The translations under genes and the position numbers were made by a program. Positions 57,144 to 64,000 of a stretch of DNA of 64,000 nt are shown piece by piece. The notes under the pieces are model-generated. The model did no database searches, was not told the origin of the DNA, and saw nothing but the letters and a program-made list of their open reading frames with translations. The stretch spans positions 16,342,036 to 16,406,035 of the forward strand of contig CM043012.1 in the NCBI GenBank assembly GCA_023678885.1, read 5' to 3'. This DNA is from Pogostemon cablin (lineage: Eukaryota; Streptophyta; Magnoliopsida; Lamiales; Lamiaceae). Position 1 is the stretch's first letter. Each line of letters starts with the position of its first letter.

Positions 57144-58716
57144 CGGCGGCGGCGGCGCCGGTGTATGCTGTATAGCTCTGTATATTTTTTGAAATTCTTA
57201 TGTGTTAATAATAATTAATGTGTGATTAGCGGTGTAGATTATATACTTAATTTGAAGAACCAGAGGAAAATGAGTGTGAGGATTAATTAATCCATTTTAC
57301 ACGGCTAATCTTTGATTAAGAAACCCCCTAATTTGTGGGTGTTTGCACCAATTTTTTTCTTGTCCATTCTGTATTTGTAATTCATTCTTTTCCAAATTGA
57401 ATACTTATGCTGCTCCTCATATAATTCATTATGAATACTAGTAGTTTATATAAACGGTTATAATTTCTATCATTGGAGTATAATTTTCAATTAAAATAGA
57501 GCTTAGTGTAATCTCATGCTCCATTACATCTGCTGATTAAAACGTTATTCTATAACAGTTATATTTCTTTTTTAATAAATGAGTTTCATACAAAATAATT
57601 AATATATCTTCATGAGCTCATACACAACATTACCACTACTAAACATTAAATATTATATTTTTAATTCACTAAATATTAAAATACTGTATTTTTTAATTTT
57701 CGTGCAAATAGTAAATGTAACTCTTACAATGAGACAGAGAGAATATTTTTTATTCATCTAAAATAAATGGATTAATTTTATTCATGACATTAAAATTTAG
57801 GGTAATTTTGAGTGTTTGTAATACACTAGGATTTATTACAAGTTAAATATAGGACATAATTGTAATTATATATTTTGTTTTTAATATTTTTAAATTTAAA
57901 AGTTAAAATTAATTTTCTTAAAATTAATGGTTCAAAAGTGCACCGTATTCCTAATTAGACTAAAAAAATTGGCACTCCAATAATAATTTAACAAAACAAA
58001 AGGTACTTAGGTAGGAAAGTTTAAATTATGTAGACTTTCAGACAAAGGATGTATTATGAAGCACAATAATTAATGGGCACCCCAAAGAACGACAAGTATC
58101 TACATATATTTATATTCACTCGCATCACTCTTTGTCTTCACGTATATATTTGTTTGATAAGGAATTCAATAGTGAATTTTTCATTATGCAATGTGGATGG
58201 ATGAGATATATACACCATTTAAAAAATACTATCATTTTATATTAATAAATAAATCAAAACTATATGAATTTTCAGTTTCCATAAGGAAACAATGTTAGAA
58301 TGTAATCTGAAGGAAAAAAAACTTAGTTTTATTTGTTTACATTTATAAATTGGAAATTCAATTTTATCTATTTATGAAGTCGGATTTATATTTACAAACT
58401 CTTACTCTATAATACTTCTAGCTCCCTCAATGGCAAAGTGGTCATTTTGAATTTTTTTTATTAATTTATGTATAGTGGATAATTGTATTAGTAGTGGGTG
58501 TTGTGTTAAAAAAAATTAAAATAAAAAAAAGGAAATAAGTACTTTTGGAATGGACACTCAAAAATGATAAAATTGAAACTTTTTTGGTGAGTTTGGTTTA
58601 AGTTTCATACTCTCATTTAAATGATATATTTTTTTTAATTTTATTTTAAGCGTGCCACCTAAAAAGTCCTCTTTCCTTTTTTATACATGTAATCCACATA
58701 TACTCACTACTACAAT
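57144..58716. other. Downstream and intergenic DNA with MITE relics
   Basis: The SAUR 3' region has AATAATAATTAATG near 57207. Degenerate Stowaway-like sequence is visible at about 57570-57745 (ending ACAATGAGACAGAGAGAATA) and at about 58423-58560 (CTCCCTCAATGGCAAAG...). No gene is seen. Confidence 0.45.
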
Positions 58717-58718
58717 TA

Positions 58719-60137
58719 AGGGTAAAGGATCACATATGCCCCAAACTATCTCACCCGAATCAAGTAAGCCCCTGTGGTAGGGTCCGCTATACTGGACCCA
58801 CAAATGAGTAGGACTACTCATTAGAGACGTAGAAGGAGTCGTCTCCGGGTAGCCTCCAATATTCCTACTTCCAAGTCTTGACGCTCCAGAAGAGAAGACG
58901 AGCGAGTGGATACATGCGCCCCACGTGCTCGGGAACAAGGAAAGCCCTCCCAACAACCCTCATTCTCTCTCTCCCTCTAATCCAATTGTCCCACTTGATC
59001 TGACCACCTAGATATCTCCTAGGATATTTAAATGTAGAATAATCCTAAAATATTCTTTTAATAGTCTCACGTGGCTATAACATTTAATGCCTACACTATT
59101 TGTAATAAATGCGATGTGACCTGTCGAGGGATCATCAGATATGGATGACGACAGATACTCATCGTATAAAGGAGTTCGCTCCTAAGGAATAAGATACTAC
59201 ATTTTTGCCTCCCAAAGACATGATAAGCCAGGAGAAAATCTTGAGTTATCTCTATATTTTATGTTAGATTAGTGATAATAATCCCCCCTTTTATTAAATA
59301 GCAAAATTAACGCCTAATTAAGGGAGGATTAAATCCCTCTATCTACTGCCCCAAAACTATTTTTTTTACATATAAATCTTTTATCTTTATAAAATTAAAC
59401 AAACATGCCCTTATATCATAATAATTTTGAAGCATTTTATGAGCTAATTTCCACGATCGTTAAAAAATTTCAATCTTTATGTTAAAATAAACCTCTTCCT
59501 ACGAATTTCATATCTACACTTTTGGATTTTAAATTTATTATTAATTGATATGTTTTTATTTTACAATAAGTTCATTGAGAAAACACATTAAAAAAAATAT
59601 TTTATAACTTCCAAATTTTAATACAAAAAAATTATTCAATTAATATTGAATTTAAAATCCAAAACCATAAATGAAAAGCTCATAAAAAGAGGTTTCCTAT
59701 GATATCAAGTTTGTAAAATTTTAATGGTTGGATTGATTGAAAATTCACATAAAATAAGTTTACATTATATGTTTTTTGAAAAAATTGCTACGAAATTGTG
59801 GCACAAAAAATATGTCTCAATTAATATTGGATTTAAAATTCAAAACGGTAGATGGAAAGTTGTAAGTAACTTCATTTTAATATAAAGTTTGAAAAATTTT
59901 AACGGCCGAATTCTTCGTAGATCAACTTATAAGAAAATTATATATTAATATTTATATTTTTAACACAAGGCTTTGATGATCCATTTTTAATAGATAGGGG
60001 GCATGAGTGTTCAATTTTAAAATTTAAAGGGCATGTTTGTTTAATTTTATAAAGATAAAGGATTTATTTGTTTAAAAAAATAGTTTAGGAGCTTATTTGA
60101 TCCGTGTGATATAGTCTAGGGACATTAAAATATAGGG
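58719..60137. mobile_element. Inverted-repeat element carrying a solo LTR
   Basis: The left arm (TGCCCCAAACTATCTCACCC..., GAATCAAGTAAGCCCC, then after the LTR CAAAACTATTTTTTTTAC and AAATTAAACAAACATGCCC to about 59420) is repeated inverted at about 60015-60137. Both arms are about 120 bp. The interior has three related blocks around AATTTAAAATCCAAAAC (one inverted at about 59450-59545, two direct at about 59635-59740 and 59817-59905). No transposase. The flanks look like one split MITE. Confidence 0.6.
58773..59347 (+). mobile_element. Solo LTR, 575 bp, with 5-bp TSD
   Basis: GCCCC lies directly before (58768-58772) and after (59348-59352). The segment starts TGTGGTAGGG and ends ATCTACT (the expected final CA appears changed). 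A TATA-like CGTATAAAGGAG at 59163 fits an LTR promoter on the plus strand. It interrupts the left arm of the inverted-repeat element. Confidence 0.7.
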
Positions 60138-60420
60138 CACACACACTAATATAACTATTCACTACATATTAAATAATAATATTCCTTAATTCATGTGCAA
60201 AAAGCAAAATGATCCCTTTATATGGAACGAAAGAATATGTAAATTTTCCTATTTAAAATAAAAAGATGAGTATATTTTTAAATATTTTATACTCTAATAA
60301 TAAATATTATCCCCAATTCAACCTTACACTTAGTATTTTTGTCGTCCTATCAACTCATCTTCACACTTCATAAAAGATAACAATAACAAACTTAATAACT
60401 TTATAATACAATTAAATTTT

Positions 60421-60650
60421 GAGTGAGGCTTGCGTGCGCCCACCCTTATCCATAATATTAAATTCTAAAGACACACGGAGTGTGCTTCCGTGCGCCCACA
60501 TTTTTCATTAATATTTTTTATTTTTCTTCAGAAAATAAAGGGTACACATCTTCATACTAAAGGGTATACATTTTAATACAAAATTCTAAAGGTACACGAA
60601 AAGTGTTCTCGTACGCCCGGGGTGCACACAAGTTTTTGCCTTAAATTTAT
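60421..60650. repeat. Short interspersed repeats with CGTGCGCCC/CGTACGCCC blocks
   Basis: ATTCTAAAG.(C/T)ACACG followed by TGTGCTTCCGTGCGCCC (60452) or TGTTCTCGTACGCCC (60586) occurs twice, and AAAGGGTA.ACAT also twice between. The nature is unknown. Confidence 0.45.
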
Positions 60651-60752
60651 ATTTGTCATCAGCACCTTATATATATTTTTCTTTAAAATTTATTTAGTAT
60701 AAAAAAATATCAAATTATCCCTAAAAGTCTGTTAAAAAAACAACTGTTTTAA

Positions 60753-60892
60753 TATCGGTAAAAATAACCAGGTGGGCTAGCCCACCTGGACACTGGACTT
60801 CTCACTTAAGTGGGAGACCTAGGTTCGATTACCATTGGGAATGGTGTACACTAACTATACTAACAATTAACATTTACCGATAAAAAAATATA
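60753..60892 (+). repeat. SINE-like or tRNA-like unit bounded by inverted repeats
   Basis: TATCGGTAAA (60753-60762) and TTTACCGATA (60883-60892) enclose a 22-bp perfect palindrome (60768-60789, centred on GGGCTAGCCC). They also enclose GGTTCGATTACC at 60832-60843, close to the pol III B-box consensus GGTTCGANNCC. A convincing A box is not resolved. Confidence 0.4.
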
Positions 60893-61679
60893 TATCGTTA
60901 AAAATTAAAATGTGAAGATAAATTAGGAATGGAGGAAGTAAATCTTATTATAGATAATATATGAGATAAATCACCTTGATTTTACATAACATGAAACCCG
61001 ATTTACAATACAGAAGTGTGTAACTTTTTCTAATTCAAATACATTCCCTTTCATACGTTAAATCATTTCTTATACTTTTTAATAATCCAATCATTTCGAC
61101 ATCAAATTTAGTAATATAATATCATAATATTATCTATTTTTCAAAATTCTGCCAACCATAAACTCTAATACTAAACAAACACTTAAAAAAAAATCACGTT
61201 TCTTTCATTCATAAATTACAAATCCAACAAACAAAAATTCGAATTAAATATTTTTTGAGTTTTTTTAGGTGGACAATGTAAAGATTTGTGTGAGATCGTT
61301 TCATGTAAGACTTATGTGAGATGGACAAAAAGAGTTAACTTTTATAATAAAAAGTGATAATGCTATTTCTTGAACAATTTATAATATAAATAAAAAGTCA
61401 TAATATTTTATAACGAAAGTGATAACGTTTTATAGCAAAAGTGATAAATATTTAAAAAAGTGTAAAATGATATCACGTGAACACGATACATGTGATCAAA
61501 GGTGCATGAATTAATTTATCGCAATAGTTTTAAGGAAAAATTACTCATAGGTACACACTTTGTACCCTAAATTATTATGATTTACAATGAGTTTAAATAA
61601 TTACTCTCATAAATAAAATATTAAAGTAAAATACCAAATATAACCTTAATTTATTATAATCTCATACGTTTTTAAATCA
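60893..61679. other. AT-rich intergenic DNA
   Basis: No gene. A GTGAGA(T/C)CG...CATGTAAGACTTATGTGAGATGG stretch near 61290-61325 resembles an end of the MULE-type MITE family. Confidence 0.35.
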
Positions 61680-61915
61680 AAAACCCTAAACCCCGCATCC
61701 ACCCACTGCCGCCAGACCACCGTCGGACCGCCGTCGGCCGGTTGCGCGGACCTCCGCCGCCGCCGGAGAGTATGAGTATATAATTTTGTCGCTGCACATG
61801 ACACTTACGATTCACACTTTTTTTGCTGCACACACTTTTTTTACTGCACATAACTTTTGCTGCACACGAACATTTATGTTGCATACAAACATTTATGTGC
61901 AGCACATTATATGGG
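61680..61915. repeat. GC-rich core with TGCACA/TGCTGCACA repeats
   Basis: CCGCCAGACCACCGTCGGACC-like core in pieces (61709-61770) sits beside about six TTTGCTGCACA(C/T)-type units (61785-61905). The layout resembles 25328-25775. Confidence 0.55.
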
Positions 61916-64000
61916 TAATATTGGAATATTACTATATATTTATATAGTTAGTAGTAATATTTTTGTATGTATGTATTTTATAGTAATAAAAGAGTTTTTA
62001 ATGTACATAGTAGTAACTATCCTAGTTTTAAATTAAAATAATTTCGTCCAAGACATGTAAAATCTGACATTATTAGCAATTCACAATTTGATTTTATCAA
62101 ATAAATAAATAAATATTGAAGAGGGATAATGTAAGAATCATTTATGACATGTAACTGGACCAATCACAATAATGCAAAGACAGAAAAGACTGAGGACTAA
62201 AACCATGTTTATCTTTTCATAGCATCATCGTATATATGCAGCACACAACGCACATAGAATGCCCCCTTCAAATCTTAAAAAATAATTAAATAGTAAAAAA
62301 GATGGAGTAACAAAATATGGCATTCACTACCCGAGATTAGGGGCAATTCGTATTAATGAGTTGTACGGTCCGATAAAAGTAAATGAGAACACGATACAAT
62401 TAGAATTCGTTCCGACACGAATACGAAATATAATGAGTTGACACGACACGATAAGAAAATTAAAAATAAAAATATACTAATTAAAAGTATTAATTTTTTT
62501 CAAGTAAGGAGTATATTTTATAATTATTATATATAATAAGTATATTTATATCAAGTTGTTAACATATTAATGTGTTATTAATGAGTTAATTGATCATCTG
62601 TTAATATTAATTATGTTTAATGGTTGTCACGAACCCGACACGAAATATTCGTGTCTTTATTGAATTGATACGATAACAACACGAATCTAATAAGACTAAA
62701 CATTAACCTGCAGTTATCGTATTGTACTATAATGTCATTTCGAAAATTGTCACCCATACCCGAAATAGTCTCTTATGCACTAATATAAACCTTAATAAAG
62801 GTAGAATAGAATTAGAAGGGAAAACAAAATTTACATTATGAATCCAAATAACAAATGTTTGTTTTCATTACCCTACAATCGATTCCATCATACAACTGTA
62901 CGTCCTCTAGTTAATTTATTTTACCCTTATTAATATATGAAATTAATTTTGTCCTTATTAATATATGAAATCCATTTGTTTACATAATTATTTAAAACAA
63001 TTACATTCTTATGATTCAGCGTGTAATTTATCTAAGTGATTCATATCATATTTTACTCCTGTAATTTATATTTACATTAACTAAAAATTAGGATATAATT
63101 ATAACTTCATCTCTATAATTAATAGTATATTTTATCCTAATAATTCATGTACTATTTATCAAGTGATTCATGAATAGAATTAATATTAATTCTTAAATTA
63201 TAATTATCTTTTATCACATATTAAAAAAAAAAAAGCCTCAGGCATGAGCAAATTCCACCGTATCGGTCTCATGCTAGCTCTTCACTATAATAATTTTTTT
63301 AAGTAACGTACAATAGTAAATGTAAAACATTTGATAAGATAGACTTTGTAATAAGTTATAGTAATAAATCAAATTTAATAAAATCTAGAGTTTGCATTAT
63401 AAATCAAATACAACACGTGTTCAATTTGTATACAAATGACCTTGATTAATAAATGATAAATCTTGCCTTTTTTTTTAAGTGACAAATTATTTCTTGTATA
63501 ATTCAAGAAATTAAAATGAGAAATATTTTAATTATTGTATAAGTATTAAATTTAAAAATTATCTTCAACATTCTATTTAATTTAAAAGGATCAGATGTTC
63601 CTACACTAATTCTTAATTATTTCTCTTATACGTGATTCAATATTTTTAATTAATTAATTATTGTTGAGAAAAAAAAGCAAAGAGTAAACAAATCAGAGAA
63701 TATCGATGCACATATGAATATTTACGAAAATTTTCCAATTTTAGGAATTAACTCAGGGGTTTTTGTGGTGTAGGGCTGACAATTATATCTCAATTTTCTT
63801 AAAGAGTAATTTAGATTCAAATAAAATTTGTTGGATGTAATTTGTCATTTAATTGTGAAAATCAAGATATAATACTCTATAATTGTCGTTAAAAATATAA
63901 TATCCAAAAAAATACAAGTTTTTCCAAGTTATTATCCATAAATTGGGAAATAATTATAATGCGCAACACGTTCTTGAGGGAAAAAATTTACTTTTTCTTA
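61916..64000. other. AT-rich intergenic DNA with an hAT-like remnant
   Basis: 62340-62770 carries GACACGAA/CACGACACGATAAG repeats and ends GAAAATTGTCACCCATACCC, the style of plant hAT non-autonomous elements. The rest is AT-rich without recognised genes or ends. Confidence 0.4.

Noticed and set aside
58681..58956. 91-codon minus-strand frame
   Set aside because: Runs across the border of the solo LTR and its host element; no domain and no consistent start.

Overview
The window is nuclear DNA of a flowering plant, most likely a core eudicot. The evidence is AT-rich DNA with introns, a typical plant pectinesterase and SAUR gene, and plant-specific transposon lineages (SIRE, Tork/Tnt1-like and Ale/Retrofit-like Copia, gag-only Ty3-gypsy, RNase H-bearing L1 LINEs, Stowaway MITEs, TRIMs, CACTA, MULE and hAT). 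The genus cannot be fixed from the sequence. Only three host genes are supported: the 3' end of a pectinesterase (1-462, +), the last two exons of a CPBP/CAAX-type membrane protease (975-2112, -), and one complete intronless SAUR gene (56784-57143, +). A fragment of a Sec7-domain ARF-GEF of the BIG type (about 24494-25170, +) is a pseudogene. No operon-like or defence-type gene system was seen; most of the window is transposable elements inserted into one another.

Layout. 1-2.1 kb: two convergent gene ends. 2.98-4.8 kb: LINE remnant (-). 4.8-8.64 kb: decayed hAT transposase gene (-), split by a solo LTR (7091-8383) that itself carries a small Stowaway MITE. 9.2-11.1 kb: MITE remnant plus a Copia 5' end (leader, PBS and LTR). 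11.1-17.0 kb: Ty3-gypsy element with gag but no pol, flanked by LTRs. 17.0-18.0 kb: another Ty3-gypsy tail. 19.1-23.6 kb: 3' half of a SIRE-type Copia with an envelope-like ORF (-). 24.5-25.2 kb: BIG pseudogene. 25.9-31.5 kb: a structurally complete young Copia (755-bp LTRs, perfect 5-bp target duplication, uninterrupted 1331-codon ORF).

31.5-35.8 kb: AT-rich DNA with a long inverted-repeat element. 35.8-42.0 kb: full-length LINE with a perfect 19-bp target duplication, many Trp-to-stop changes, and a complete TRIM sitting where its RT core should be. 42-46.7 kb: MITE field, including one MITE that holds a plastid-type trnD fragment. 46.7-52.2 kb: degenerate short-LTR Copia broken by a Stowaway and a CACTA remnant. 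52.4-55.5 kb: 252-bp tandem duplication running into a CACTA MITE, then a MULE MITE with 9-bp TSD and a Stowaway nested in a Stowaway. 55.8-57.2 kb: SAUR gene and its promoter. 57.2-64 kb: intergenic, with an inverted-repeat element carrying a solo LTR, a SINE-like unit and an hAT-like remnant.

The biology worth following is the order of insertions, the decay signatures, and a sequence module shared between LTRs of two unrelated retrotransposon classes. All family calls are from motif recognition by eye; no database search was run.
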